64,000 nucleotides of DNA. It comes from Massilia norwichensis. GTDB lineage: Bacteria > Pseudomonadota > Gammaproteobacteria > Burkholderiales > Burkholderiaceae_D. Under the pieces are notes generated by a model that saw only the letters and a list, made by a program, of their open reading frames with translations, had not been told where the DNA came from and did no database searches. The DNA lies in assembly GCF_024753245.1 (NCBI RefSeq), contig NZ_JANUGX010000004.1, positions 186,001 through 250,000 of the forward strand, in the 5' to 3' direction. Below are positions 1 through 8,165 of the stretch, piece by piece (position 1 is the first letter of the stretch; every line of letters begins with the position of its first letter). Both the position numbers and the translations under genes were made by a program.

Positions 1-388
1 TCTGCGCGGCGCGCTCCGGATCCTGGCGCGCGAGGTAGCGGGTATTGGCGAGGGTGTTATACAAAAAATGCGGTTCGATCTGGGCCTGCAGGGCCTTCAA
101 CTCGGCCGCCAGCACCGCGTGGCGCAGTTCGGCCAGTTGCAGCGCACTCCACGCGGCGATCCAACCGAAGCGGATGCCCCGGACGCGTGCGCCCAGCAGC
201 AGGACCGCGCAGGCCAGCAGCATCGGCGCGAGGACCGCCGCGAACAGGCCGATCAGGGCGTAGCGCCGCAGCCAGGCGGCGCCGGCCACGAACACGCACA
301 GCACGGCCAGGCTGCACAAGCCCTGGCGCGCGCTGCAGCCGTACAGGCGCCGCACGCTGGCAGCGGCGACATGGTCGCGCCCGCTCAC
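1..388 (-). CDS. LytS/YehU-type sensor histidine kinase, N-terminal part (runs off left edge)
   Basis: About 129 codons are present and the gene continues past the left edge. Two hydrophobic segments (about residues 26-40 and 44-66) anchor a short membrane domain. A linker follows, then QAQIEPHFLYNTLAN at residues 101-115, the His_kinase (LytS family) H-box with the phosphoacceptor in PHFLYN. Kinases of this type usually pair with a LytTR response regulator, which would lie outside the window. The GTG start overlaps the stop of the upstream secreted protein (GTGA), so the two are probably translationally coupled. The sensor part seen has only two membrane segments and no recognisable ligand domain, so sensing may depend on the membrane segments or on a partner. 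The family call is firm; the signal is unknown. Confidence 0.8.
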   Translation of the reverse strand, partial: MSGRDHVAAASVRRLYGCSARQGLCSLAVLCVFVAGAAWLRRYALIGLFAAVLAPMLLACAVLLLGARVRGIRFGWIAAWSALQLAELRHAVLAAELKALQAQIEPHFLYNTLANTRYLARQDPERAAQ

Positions 389-951
389 AGGACGGGCACC
401 GCCAGCAGCACCCGGTCGGGCGGCAGAACGTCGACCGGCACGTCCTGGCCGACCGGCTCGAAGCCCAGGCGGTCGATCCAGACCTGGCCTTTGCCGTTGC
501 AGATCACGCCAATGGTAATGGTCGCGGCGTCCGCCGGGATGTCCAGCACCACGCTGCGCTCCTGCCAGTCGGTGCTGCCGCGGATCGGCTTGTCGGCGCT
601 GTTGTAGAAGGCGATGGTGCGGCCGGCCCGGTTATCGGCCCGCATCCACAGCCCGGCCCAGCCGCTCACGTCCTGGGTCTTCAGGGCGGCGCGGAAGCGC
701 ACCCGCAGGCCGAGGTAGTTCTGCGCCGAGAACTGCTGCGCCAGGGCCGCCCAGGCATTCGCATCCCCGGCCTGGTTGCGCAGGAACTTGGCGCCCCTGG
801 CGCCCGGGTCCTGGTCGATGCCGGCGACGAATTTCTGCGGGCTCTGGCCGGTCAGCATCCACGCGGCCGGCAGCGGTTCCGGTGCGGCCGCCAGCGCCAG
901 CACCGGCGCAGCGGCGATGGCCACGGCGGCAAGCACATGTTGTGGTTTCAT
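385..951 (-). CDS. Secreted protein with jelly-roll-like domain, paralog 2
   Basis: This 188-residue protein has a clear signal peptide (MKPQHVLAAVAIAAAPVLALAAA). The rest is one beta-rich domain with VSGWAGLWMRAD, AFYNSADKPIRG, DWQERSVVLDIP and GKGQVWIDRLGFE. That pattern is known from carbohydrate-binding-like domains in secreted proteins and attached to some AraC-type regulators; the binding function here is inference. It closely resembles the next gene upstream and clearly arose by tandem duplication. An earlier in-frame start exists, but the signal peptide sets the start at 951. The stop overlaps the GTG of the LytS-type kinase, which suggests that the kinase and these exported proteins work together. 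Confidence 0.8.
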   Translation of the reverse strand: MKPQHVLAAVAIAAAPVLALAAAPEPLPAAWMLTGQSPQKFVAGIDQDPGARGAKFLRNQAGDANAWAALAQQFSAQNYLGLRVRFRAALKTQDVSGWAGLWMRADNRAGRTIAFYNSADKPIRGSTDWQERSVVLDIPADAATITIGVICNGKGQVWIDRLGFEPVGQDVPVDVLPPDRVLLAVPVL

Positions 952-958
952 CGGCGCC

Positions 959-1522
959 TCACAGGGTCGGTGCGGTCGCCAGCGGCGGGCGCGCCTGCAG
1001 GCTGTCGACCGGCACGTCCTGGCCGACGGTTTCGAGCGCAAGCTGGTCGATCCATACGCGGCCCTTGCCGCTATCGATCACGCCGAACACGATCATGGCT
1101 GCATCCTGCGGCACATCCAGCACCACGCTGCGTTCCTGCCAGTCGCTTGTGCCCTTGATCGGCTTGTCCTGGCTGTTATAGAAGGCGGCCTGCTGGCGCG
1201 AATGGGTGTCGACGCGCATCCACAAGCCGGCCCAGCCGCTCACGTCCTGGGTGCGCACGCGGGCACGGAAGCGGACCCGCTGGCCGACGTAATTCTGGGC
1301 GGAGATCGCCTGCGTGAGTGCGCCCCAGGCTTTGTCGTCGCCGCTGGTATTGTCGATGAACTTGGCGCCCTTGACGCCATCCGCCTGGTCGACGCCGGCC
1401 GTGAATTTTTTCGGGTCCTTGCCGGCCAGCTGCCACGGCGCCGGCAGCGGTTCGGGCGCGGCGGCCAGGGCCAGGACCGAGGTGGCGGCGATGGCGGCGG
1501 CGAGTACGTAATGAGGCTTCAT
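959..1522 (-). CDS. Secreted protein with jelly-roll-like domain, paralog 1
   Basis: This 187-residue protein has a signal peptide (MKPHYVLAAAIAATSVLALAAA) and the same fold signature as its neighbour: QNYVGQRVRFRARVRTQD, VSGWAGLWMRVD, AFYNSQDKPIKG and GKGRVWIDQLALE. It ends 7 bases before the next start, so the two paralogs and the LytS-type kinase appear to form one operon, of which this is the first visible gene. No catalytic motif is evident; a ligand- or glycan-binding role is inferred from the domain type only. A purine-rich stretch suitable for ribosome binding (GGAGACAAC) lies just upstream of the ATG. Confidence 0.8.
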   Translation of the reverse strand: MKPHYVLAAAIAATSVLALAAAPEPLPAPWQLAGKDPKKFTAGVDQADGVKGAKFIDNTSGDDKAWGALTQAISAQNYVGQRVRFRARVRTQDVSGWAGLWMRVDTHSRQQAAFYNSQDKPIKGTSDWQERSVVLDVPQDAAMIVFGVIDSGKGRVWIDQLALETVGQDVPVDSLQARPPLATAPTL

Positions 1523-1644
1523 CTGTTGTCTCCGTTGGTTGAGGGCTGTGAGGCACCTCTACTTTGCCGACTGCCGGTGTACCGTGGGAAGGCACGCGAC
1601 GAAGGCCGCTCCAACGCCGACGAGCGCGGCCCCGCGCCGATGAA

Positions 1645-2199
1645 CTATTCCGGCAGCGGCGCGGCGCTCGACGCCGGTACCGCCGTCTGCGCCGCGTTCA
1701 TCACCATCGCCAGGAAGGTGTAGTAGCCGTTCACGCCCATCAAATCGACCACGCCCTGCTCGCCGAACAGCGCCAGCGCCGCGCCGTACACGCGATCGGA
1801 CACCCGTTTGTCGCGCTGCAGCTCGATACAGAAGTCATGCACCGCTGCTTCGTCGGCCGGCATTCCCTGCGGCTGCCGGCGCTGCGCGATCGCCTCGATC
1901 ACCGCCGGCGCGATGCCCGCCTGCTGCGCGATCGGCGCGTGGATCGCCCACTCGACCTGCTGGTTCCATGCGCGTGCGGTGACCAGGATCGCCAGTTCCG
2001 TCAGGCGCGTGCCGATGGCGCTGCGGTAGCGCAGGTATTCGCCGAGGCGCTGGGCGTGGCCCATCAATTCGGGACTATGCAGCAGCGGCACGAAGGGGCC
2101 GTAGAGGGCGCCGCGCGGACCATTGACGATCGCCGCAGCCGCCTCGCGCTGGGCATCGGTCCATTGGTCGGGCGAGAGGGAAGGTAGTCGATCTGTCAT
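1645..2199 (-). CDS. Carboxymuconolactone decarboxylase-like (AhpD fold) protein
   Basis: A 184-residue helical protein of the carboxymuconolactone decarboxylase/AhpD superfamily. The family core is LTELAILVTARAWNQQVEW followed by AIHAPIAQQAGI. There is no CxxC pair, so it resembles the carboxymuconolactone decarboxylase-like branch rather than the AhpD peroxidase-reductase branch. The substrate is unknown. I chose MTDRLPSL as the start; an extension to 2235 is open but carries no family sequence. It is transcribed away from the class III aminotransferase gene, with about 90 bases between the two starts. Confidence 0.8.
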   Translation of the reverse strand: MTDRLPSLSPDQWTDAQREAAAAIVNGPRGALYGPFVPLLHSPELMGHAQRLGEYLRYRSAIGTRLTELAILVTARAWNQQVEWAIHAPIAQQAGIAPAVIEAIAQRRQPQGMPADEAAVHDFCIELQRDKRVSDRVYGAALALFGEQGVVDLMGVNGYYTFLAMVMNAAQTAVPASSAAPLPE

Positions 2200-2291
2200 G
2201 CGAGAAATATTCGCATGCCTCCCGGCAAAAATCAAAAGAATCCCGGTGGAGTCCGATTATTGTCGAGCGACAACTTTTGAAGGGGATTCCC

Positions 2292-3587
2292 ATGAGCCGC
2301 ATCCTTCACCGCAGCCTGCGCCAGACGCCGCCCGTGGCGATCGGGGGCGAAGGCATCTACCTCCACGACAGCCAGGGCAAAACCTATATCGACGCCAGCA
2401 GCGGCGCGGCCGTGTCTTCGCTCGGCCATGGCCATCCGGACGTGATCGCCGCCATGCATGCCCAGGTCGATGCCTGCGCCTATGCCCACACCGGCTTCTT
2501 CACCACCGCCGCGGCCGAGGAGCTGGCGCAGCGGCTGGTGGCGCAGGCGCCGGCCGGCATCGGCGGGGTCTGTCTGGTGGCGGGCGGATCGGAGGCGATG
2601 GAGACTGCGCTCAAGCTGGCGCGCCAGTACTTCGTCGAGGGCGACGAGGCGCAGCGCACGCTGTTCATCACGCGCCGCCAGAGCTGCCACGGCCACACGT
2701 TCGGTGCGCTGGCGGTGGGCGACAATGCCGGGCACCGCATCTCGCCCTGTTACGAGTACCGCTACCGCGAGGAAGGCCAGAGTATCGAACAGTACACCGC
2801 CATGCTGCTGGACGAACTGGAAGCGGAAATCCTGCGTGCGGGGCCGGAACGCGTGCTGGGCTTTTGCGCCGAACCCGTGGTGGGTGCGACCGGCGGCGCG
2901 ATCCCGCCGACGCCCGGTTACTTCCGCGGCGTGCGTACGCTGTGCGACAAGTACGGCATCCTGTTCATCGCCGACGAAGTCATGTGCGGCATGGGGCGCA
3001 CCGGCACCCTGTTCGCGATCGAGCACGACGGCGTGGCGCCGGACCTGATCGCGGTCGGCAAGGGGCTGGGCGCGGGTTACCAGCCGATCGGCGCGGTGCT
3101 GGTCAACGGCGCGGTGGTCGAGCGCCTGCAACGCGGCGGCGGCGCCCTCCTGCAGCGCCACACCTATACCAGCCACCCGGTGGCGGCAGCGGCCGCGCTG
3201 GCGGTACTGCAGGTGATGGAACGGGACGATCTGCTGGAGCAGGTCAAAAAGCGCGGCGCCACCCTGCGCCGCATGCTGGGCGATGTGTTCTGCGCGCACC
3301 CGCACGTCGGCGACATCCGCGGACGCGGCCTGTTCCTCGGGCTGGAACTGGTGCGCGACCGCGCCAGCCGCGAGCCCTTCGCGCCAGAGCTGAAGCTGCA
3401 CGCGCTGGTCAAGGCCAAGGCGATGGAGCGCGGACTGATGGTGTATGCGGCGGGCGGCACCATCGACGGCTGCCGCGGCGATCACGTGCTGCTGGCGCCG
3501 CCCTTCATCGTCAGCGCGATGGAGTTGTCGGAGATCGTGACCCGGCTCGACGATGCCCTCAGGGCCGCGATCCGGGAAGTTACCTGA
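2292..3587 (+). CDS. Class III pyridoxal-phosphate aminotransferase
   Basis: A 431-residue fold-type I aminotransferase. Evidence: the substrate loop SSLGHGHP, the glycine-rich phosphate site GGSEAMETALKLAR, the stretch FIADEVMCGMGRTG, and GKGLGAGY carrying the PLP lysine. Length and motifs match omega-amino-acid/4-aminobutyrate-type enzymes (aspartate aminotransferase family, subgroup III). The amino donor cannot be read from the sequence. The ATG at 2292 is preceded by GAAGGGG at good spacing and is preferred over a TTG 15 bases upstream. Transcription converges with the FAH-family gene, with palindromic repeats in between. Confidence 0.88.
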   Translation: MSRILHRSLRQTPPVAIGGEGIYLHDSQGKTYIDASSGAAVSSLGHGHPDVIAAMHAQVDACAYAHTGFFTTAAAEELAQRLVAQAPAGIGGVCLVAGGSEAMETALKLARQYFVEGDEAQRTLFITRRQSCHGHTFGALAVGDNAGHRISPCYEYRYREEGQSIEQYTAMLLDELEAEILRAGPERVLGFCAEPVVGATGGAIPPTPGYFRGVRTLCDKYGILFIADEVMCGMGRTGTLFAIEHDGVAPDLIAVGKGLGAGYQPIGAVLVNGAVVERLQRGGGALLQRHTYTSHPVAAAAALAVLQVMERDDLLEQVKKRGATLRRMLGDVFCAHPHVGDIRGRGLFLGLELVRDRASREPFAPELKLHALVKAKAMERGLMVYAAGGTIDGCRGDHVLLAPPFIVSAMELSEIVTRLDDALRAAIREVT

Positions 3588-3640
3588 CGTCGTTCCCGGC
3601 ACTGCCGGAAACGACTTCCCGCGGAGGCGGGAACCCAAGT
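3588..3640. repeat. REP-like palindrome pair between convergent genes
   Basis: Two adjacent palindromes fill the gap between two convergent genes. The first is CCCGGC-ACT-GCCGG, flanked by CGTT/AACG. The second is TTCCCGC-GGAG-GCGGGAA at 3616-3633, followed by CCAAG. The second core recurs at 15471-15490 and twice at 55091-55167, so it belongs to a dispersed REP family. It may also act as a bidirectional transcription barrier. Confidence 0.75.
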
Positions 3641-3643
3641 GCC

Positions 3644-4492
3644 TTACTTCGGAAACGCCACCACCTCGGACTGCTGCTCGCCCAGCCCCGCAATCCCCAG
3701 ACGCAGTTTGTCCCCCTTCTTCAGGAAACGCTGCGGCGTGCGGCCCAGGCCCACGCCCGGCGGCGTGCCGGTGCTGATGATGTCGCCCGGTTCCAGGGTC
3801 ATGAAGCGCGACAGGTAGCTGACGATCTGCGCCACCGTGAAGATCATGTTCGAGGTATTCCCGGTCTGCATCCGCTTGCCGTTCAGCTCCAGGTAGAGGT
3901 CGAGGTCCTGCACGTCGAAGATCTCGTCCTTGGTCACCAGGAAGGGGCCGACCGGACCGAAGGTGTCGCAGCCTTTGCCTTTATCCCACTGCGAACCCAT
4001 CTCGAACTGGAAGGCGCGTTCGGAAACGTCGTTGACCACGCAGTAGCCGGCCACGTACTTCAGCGCGTCTTCTTCGCTGACGTACTGCGCGCGGGTGCCG
4101 ATCACGACGCCCAGCTCGACTTCCCAGTCGGTCTTCTTCGAGCCTTGCGGCAGCTGGATCGGGTCGTCCGGGCCGGACAGGCAGCTGGTCGCCTTCATGA
4201 ACATGATCGGTTCTTTCGGGATCGGCGCGCCTACTTCGGCCGCGTGGTCCGAGTAGTTCATGCCGATGCCGATGAACTTGCCGACGCCCTTGAGCGGCAC
4301 GCCGAAACGCGGCTCGCCGCGCACGATGGGCAGGCTCTTCCAGTCGATCTTGGCGAGCTTGCGCAGCGCTTTTTCGGACAGCACCGAGGCGTCGATGTCG
4401 TCGATCACGCCGGCCAGCGAACGCAGGCGCCCTTCCTCGTCGAACATGCCTGGCTTTTCCTTACCGGGGCGGCCGTAACGAACTAACCTCAT
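3644..4492 (-). CDS. Fumarylacetoacetate hydrolase-family protein (2,4-diketo-3-deoxy-sugar-acid hydrolase-like)
   Basis: A 282-residue FAH-superfamily enzyme. A short N-terminal domain (MRLVRYG, GMFDEEGRLR) precedes the catalytic domain with GIGMNYSDHA, FMKATSC, the metal site DWEVELGVVIG, NDVSERAFQ and STGTPPGVGLG. The N-terminal style matches 2,4-didehydro-3-deoxy-L-rhamnonate/L-fuconate hydrolases, often annotated ureidoglycolate lyase or 2-keto-4-pentenoate hydratase. The family is certain; the exact keto-acid substrate is inferred. It stands alone, with no sugar dehydrogenase or aldolase genes beside it, so context does not settle the pathway. Confidence 0.85.
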   Translation of the reverse strand: MRLVRYGRPGKEKPGMFDEEGRLRSLAGVIDDIDASVLSEKALRKLAKIDWKSLPIVRGEPRFGVPLKGVGKFIGIGMNYSDHAAEVGAPIPKEPIMFMKATSCLSGPDDPIQLPQGSKKTDWEVELGVVIGTRAQYVSEEDALKYVAGYCVVNDVSERAFQFEMGSQWDKGKGCDTFGPVGPFLVTKDEIFDVQDLDLYLELNGKRMQTGNTSNMIFTVAQIVSYLSRFMTLEPGDIISTGTPPGVGLGRTPQRFLKKGDKLRLGIAGLGEQQSEVVAFPK

Positions 4493-4666
4493 AGTCTTCT
4501 ACCTCTGGATGTGCTTGGGAACCGTCCATTTTACCGGACCCTGCCCAGGCGGGTCGCCGGCGCCACTTCTTGCGGCAACGCAAATTCGTACCGCCGGGCC
4601 CGGCGTACTGTAATCAATGCATCTAAGAAACTTTTGCGCTGCGTCGCCTGTGGAGGAAGAAGTACC

Positions 4667-5116
4667 GTGAAACCGCAGTTTGCCGCCCTCGGTCTCGCCC
4701 TTGTCGCCGCCGCCAGCCCTGCCGCCGAGCCGGCCGCGCAGGATGCGGTGGCCCTGGTCGAACAAGGCGCCGCTTTCCTGCGCCTGCACGGCAAGGCTGA
4801 ACTCATCCGGCGCATCAATGCCAGGGATCCGAAGTTCTACCGCGGCCAGTTGTACCTCCATATGCGCGATGCCCGGACCGGCATCGTCCTTGCGCATCCG
4901 GTGCACCGCTGGCTGGTCGGCCAGGACCTGCTCGAGGTGCCCGATGCGAACGGCAGGAAGTACCGGCGCGACATCATCGAACTGGCGGCGACCGAAGGCA
5001 AGGGCTGGGTCGCTTACACGTACAAGAACCCGGCCGACGGCCACCCCGAACCCAGGCGCGATTACATCGCCAGGGTCGGCAACGTGGTGCTGGAATCGGG
5101 TATCGGCACCAGGTAA
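4667..5116 (+). CDS. Secreted single-Cache-domain protein
   Basis: A 149-residue exported protein: a signal peptide ([20 protein letters not shown]) and then one small Cache domain ([59 protein letters not shown]). Single-Cache domains bind small ligands in the periplasm and are normally fused to chemoreceptors or kinases, but here the domain stands alone. The start is a GTG preceded by GGAGGAAG. A chemoreceptor begins 27 bases downstream. That receptor has no Cache domain, so the secreted protein may present a ligand to it (inference). A paralog lies at 10467. Confidence 0.82.
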   Translation: MKPQFAALGLALVAAASPAAEPAAQDAVALVEQGAAFLRLHGKAELIRRINARDPKFYRGQLYLHMRDARTGIVLAHPVHRWLVGQDLLEVPDANGRKYRRDIIELAATEGKGWVAYTYKNPADGHPEPRRDYIARVGNVVLESGIGTR

Positions 5117-5142
5117 GTCATTTCATTTCCAGGAGAAGTCCC

Positions 5143-6879
5143 ATGCTGAAAAAATTGAGGATCGGTCCCAAACTGCTGCTGGCGCCATCGCTGGTGCTGC
5201 TGCTGTTGCTGCTGCTGTCGGGTGCGGCCTACTATGGCATGGTGCGCCAGAACGCCTCGCTGGAGAACATGGTGCAGGTGCGGACCGCGCGCCTGCAGGC
5301 CGCCGCCGACATCGCCGGCGATGCCAAGTACGCGCATGCCGGCATCTACCAGCTGCTGGCATCGATGGCGGGCAACTTCGCCCAGGACCGCATCAAGGCC
5401 ATGATCGCCGACATCGGCAAGAAGCACGAGGCGATCCAGACCCGGCTCGCCGAGCTGTCCAAGGTGACCGAGCCCGCGGAGCGCAAACTGATCGAGGCCT
5501 CGATCGCGGCGCTGGCGGCTTATCACAAGAGCGTCAACGAATGCATCGACCTGGCCCAACTCGACCAGTCGACGGCCATCGGCGCGATGCAGACCGCGGA
5601 GAAGCGCTTCCTGGTCCTGAATGCCAACCTGGCCGAGCTGGCGACGCTGGAGCGCGACCTGAGCGGGCATGCCTATGCCGCCGCCAAGTCCGAGTTCCAT
5701 AACCTCGGCCTGAGCATGGCGGCGCTGGTGGTGCTGTCGATCGTGCTGTCGCTGGTGGTGACGATGCTGGTGCGGCGCGCCATGCTGAAGGACATCCACG
5801 ACATCTCGACGGTGGTCGGCGACCTCGCCGACGGACGCCTGACCGGCGGCACCACCAACGATGGCCGCGACGAGATCGCCGAGACCTCGCGCGCGCTCGA
5901 CCACACGATCGCCACCCTGAACGTCACCCTGCGCAGCGTCCTGGATTCGGTACGCTCGATCGACACCGCATCCAAGGAAATCGCCAGCGGCAACCTGGAT
6001 CTGTCGGCGCGCACCGAAATGCAGGCCAGCTCGCTCGAAGAAACGGCCAGTGCGATGGAAGCCCTGACCCAGGCGGTCAAGAAGAACGCCGAGAACGCGC
6101 GCCTGGCGACCGGTCTTGCCGCCGAGGCCAGCAAGCTGGCGTCCAGCGGCGGCCAGGCGGTGGACCGCGCGGTCACCACGATGGAATCGATCCGGGCCAG
6201 CTCGCGCAAGATCGTCGAGATCATCGGCGTCATCGACGGCATCTCCTTCCAGACCAACCTGCTGGCGCTGAACGCGGCGGTGGAAGCCGCGCGCGCCGGC
6301 GAGCAGGGACGCGGCTTCGCGGTGGTCGCGGCCGAGGTGCGCACGCTGGCCCAGCGCTCGGCCTCGGCGGCCAAGGAGATCAAGGCCCTGATTGCCGATT
6401 CGGTGGCGATCATCGACAACGGCAGCGCTTCGGTCAACGAGGCCGGATCCAGCATGGGCAGCGTGGTGACCTCGGTGCAGCAGGTAAACGACATCATCAA
6501 CCGCATCAGCACCGCCAGCGACGAGCAGGCCGAAGGCATCGGCGAAGTCAATCGCGCGGTCGGCCAGATGGACGACATGACCCAGCAGAACGCGGCCCTG
6601 GTCGAGGAAGCGGCAGCGGCGGCGGCCAGCCTGCACGAGCAGACCGTCAACCTGGCGCGTGCGGTATCGATCTTCAAGATCGAGGGAATGGATACCCGGG
6701 AAGAGGACAGCGACACCACGGCCTTCCCTGCCCTCGCCGCGCCCGTCGACGAGGAGGAGCCGGAATTCGCCGAACCCGTCGAACGGCGCGCCGCCGGCAG
6801 CCCGATGCGCGGCGCGCGGCGTGCGCAGCCCGCCAAAACGCAGGAGCGTCCGGCACGGCAGCGCAGTGCCCGCGGCTGA
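5143..6879 (+). CDS. Methyl-accepting chemotaxis protein
   Basis: A 578-residue chemoreceptor: TM1 at residues 10-30, a four-helix-bundle-like periplasmic domain at about 31-186, TM2 at about 187-212 and a HAMP region at about 213-265. The cytoplasmic signalling domain has the hairpin tip [20 protein letters not shown], which contacts CheA/CheW. The C-terminal 55 residues are acidic then basic and proline/arginine rich, without a CheR-tethering pentapeptide. RBS AGGAGAA precedes the ATG. The single-Cache gene directly upstream is probably co-transcribed. A strong bidirectional terminator follows the stop. Confidence 0.92.
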   Translation: MLKKLRIGPKLLLAPSLVLLLLLLLSGAAYYGMVRQNASLENMVQVRTARLQAAADIAGDAKYAHAGIYQLLASMAGNFAQDRIKAMIADIGKKHEAIQTRLAELSKVTEPAERKLIEASIAALAAYHKSVNECIDLAQLDQSTAIGAMQTAEKRFLVLNANLAELATLERDLSGHAYAAAKSEFHNLGLSMAALVVLSIVLSLVVTMLVRRAMLKDIHDISTVVGDLADGRLTGGTTNDGRDEIAETSRALDHTIATLNVTLRSVLDSVRSIDTASKEIASGNLDLSARTEMQASSLEETASAMEALTQAVKKNAENARLATGLAAEASKLASSGGQAVDRAVTTMESIRASSRKIVEIIGVIDGISFQTNLLALNAAVEAARAGEQGRGFAVVAAEVRTLAQRSASAAKEIKALIADSVAIIDNGSASVNEAGSSMGSVVTSVQQVNDIINRISTASDEQAEGIGEVNRAVGQMDDMTQQNAALVEEAAAAAASLHEQTVNLARAVSIFKIEGMDTREEDSDTTAFPALAAPVDEEEPEFAEPVERRAAGSPMRGARRAQPAKTQERPARQRSARG

Positions 6880-6897
6880 GTTCTCGGGCAGGGACGA

Positions 6898-6927
6898 AAA
6901 AAAAACGGCGCCATCGGCGCCGTTTTC
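6898..6927. terminator. Bidirectional intrinsic terminator
   Basis: A perfect 11-bp stem (AAAACGGCGCC, loop ATC, GGCGCCGTTTT) has a T-tract on either strand. It sits between the chemoreceptor (plus) and the MFS transporter (minus), which converge here, and can end both transcripts. Confidence 0.9.
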
Positions 6928-6943
6928 ACGTGGGCAGCGGGAT

Positions 6944-8161
6944 TCAGGCCGTCACCGCATCCAGCTCGCCGCGCGCCGCCTGCTGCCGGCGCAGCAGCGC
7001 GATGGCCGGCACGCACAGCGCGGACACCGCCAGCGCCGCGCCGCTGATCCAGAACAGCACCGCATACGAGCTGCGGCCGGCCATCAGCGAGACCATCGCG
7101 CTGGCGCCGCCGGCCTGGGCCAGCGAGAAGCACAGGTTCATCGCAGTCCAGTTGCGCCGATGCTGCGCCGCCCCGCCGATCTCGAGGGCGTAGCTGGACG
7201 CGGCGCCGACGATCCCGGGCGAGAAGAACCCGACCAGCACCGACGACACCAGCAAGGCCGGGGTGCCGGTCGCCACCAGCGGCAGGGCGACGCCGACCGC
7301 TTTCAGCGCAAAGCCCAGGCCCAGGGTGCGGGTCAGGCCGTAGCGGTCGGCCAGCACCCCGGTCAGGTAGGGGCCGCAAGCCGCCCCCAGGCCGAAGCAG
7401 CCCCAGAAGAAGCCGGCGGCGGCCAGGGGCCGGTGCAGCTCGCGCGTGATGTAGTCGGCCCAGAACAGCGTATGCGGCAGGTAGCCGATGGCGTTCAGCG
7501 TGTAGGCCAGGCACAGCAGCATGATCGGCCCCGAACAGCCGCGCCGGCCGGCTTGCGGCGCGGCGGCCGAGGCCGGGGTTCCCGCCGGCGTACCCGGCCA
7601 TTGGTTCCAGGACAGGATCGTCAACAGCGCGCAGATCCCGCCCAGTCCCAGCCAGGCCGGCACCAGACCGAAAGTCGCCAGGCTGGGCACCACGGTAGCG
7701 GCGGCGACGATGCCCAGCCCGACCCCGGAGAAGATCAGGCCCGCCACGCGGCCGCGCCGTTCCGCCGCCACGCGCGGCAGGATCAGCACCGGCGCCTGCA
7801 CCATCAGGATCGCGCCGCAGGCACCGGCCACCACGCGCCAGAACAGGAACCAGGGCATGCCGCCGCCGCGCCAGGCGCAGGCGAACAGGCTGAGCGCGCA
7901 CAGCAGCATGGCCCAGCGCACCAGCCAGCCCGGCGCATAGCGGCGGGCCAGCAGCGCGGCCAGACCGATGCCGAGCAGGTAGCCGCCGAGGTTGGCGGCG
8001 CCCAGGTGGCCGGCAGCCTCGCGGCCGAACCAGCCCTGCTGCACCAGCACCGGCAGGATCGCCACGTAGGCAAAGCGTGCGATGCCGACGCCGGTCAGCG
8101 TCGCCGCCATGCCGCACAGGCCCGGAATGGACCCGGCGGCAGAATTGCACCAGGCTTTCAT
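6944..8161 (-). CDS. MFS transporter, YbfB/YjiJ type
   Basis: A 405-residue membrane protein with about 12 hydrophobic segments and MFS features: GVGIARFAYVAILPVL in the first helix, then GLIFSGVGLGIVAAATVVPSL, and ADRYGLTRTLGLGFALKAVG after helix 8. This arrangement is typical of YbfB/YjiJ-family transporters, whose substrates are mostly unknown. I chose MKAWCNSAAG as the start because the upstream extension reads into the preceding gene out of frame. It starts 4 bases after the stop of the FAD-binding protein, so the two probably form an operon and a shared pathway, perhaps export of a metabolite made with the oxidoreductase. Confidence 0.85.
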   Translation of the reverse strand: MKAWCNSAAGSIPGLCGMAATLTGVGIARFAYVAILPVLVQQGWFGREAAGHLGAANLGGYLLGIGLAALLARRYAPGWLVRWAMLLCALSLFACAWRGGGMPWFLFWRVVAGACGAILMVQAPVLILPRVAAERRGRVAGLIFSGVGLGIVAAATVVPSLATFGLVPAWLGLGGICALLTILSWNQWPGTPAGTPASAAAPQAGRRGCSGPIMLLCLAYTLNAIGYLPHTLFWADYITRELHRPLAAAGFFWGCFGLGAACGPYLTGVLADRYGLTRTLGLGFALKAVGVALPLVATGTPALLVSSVLVGFFSPGIVGAASSYALEIGGAAQHRRNWTAMNLCFSLAQAGGASAMVSLMAGRSSYAVLFWISGAALAVSALCVPAIALLRRQQAARGELDAVTA

Positions 8162-8165
8162 CGAC

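Noticed and set aside
2123..4486. 787-codon plus-strand frame spanning the aminotransferase and the FAH-family gene
   Set aside because: It runs out of frame over one real gene and antisense over another; arginine-rich and without motifs.
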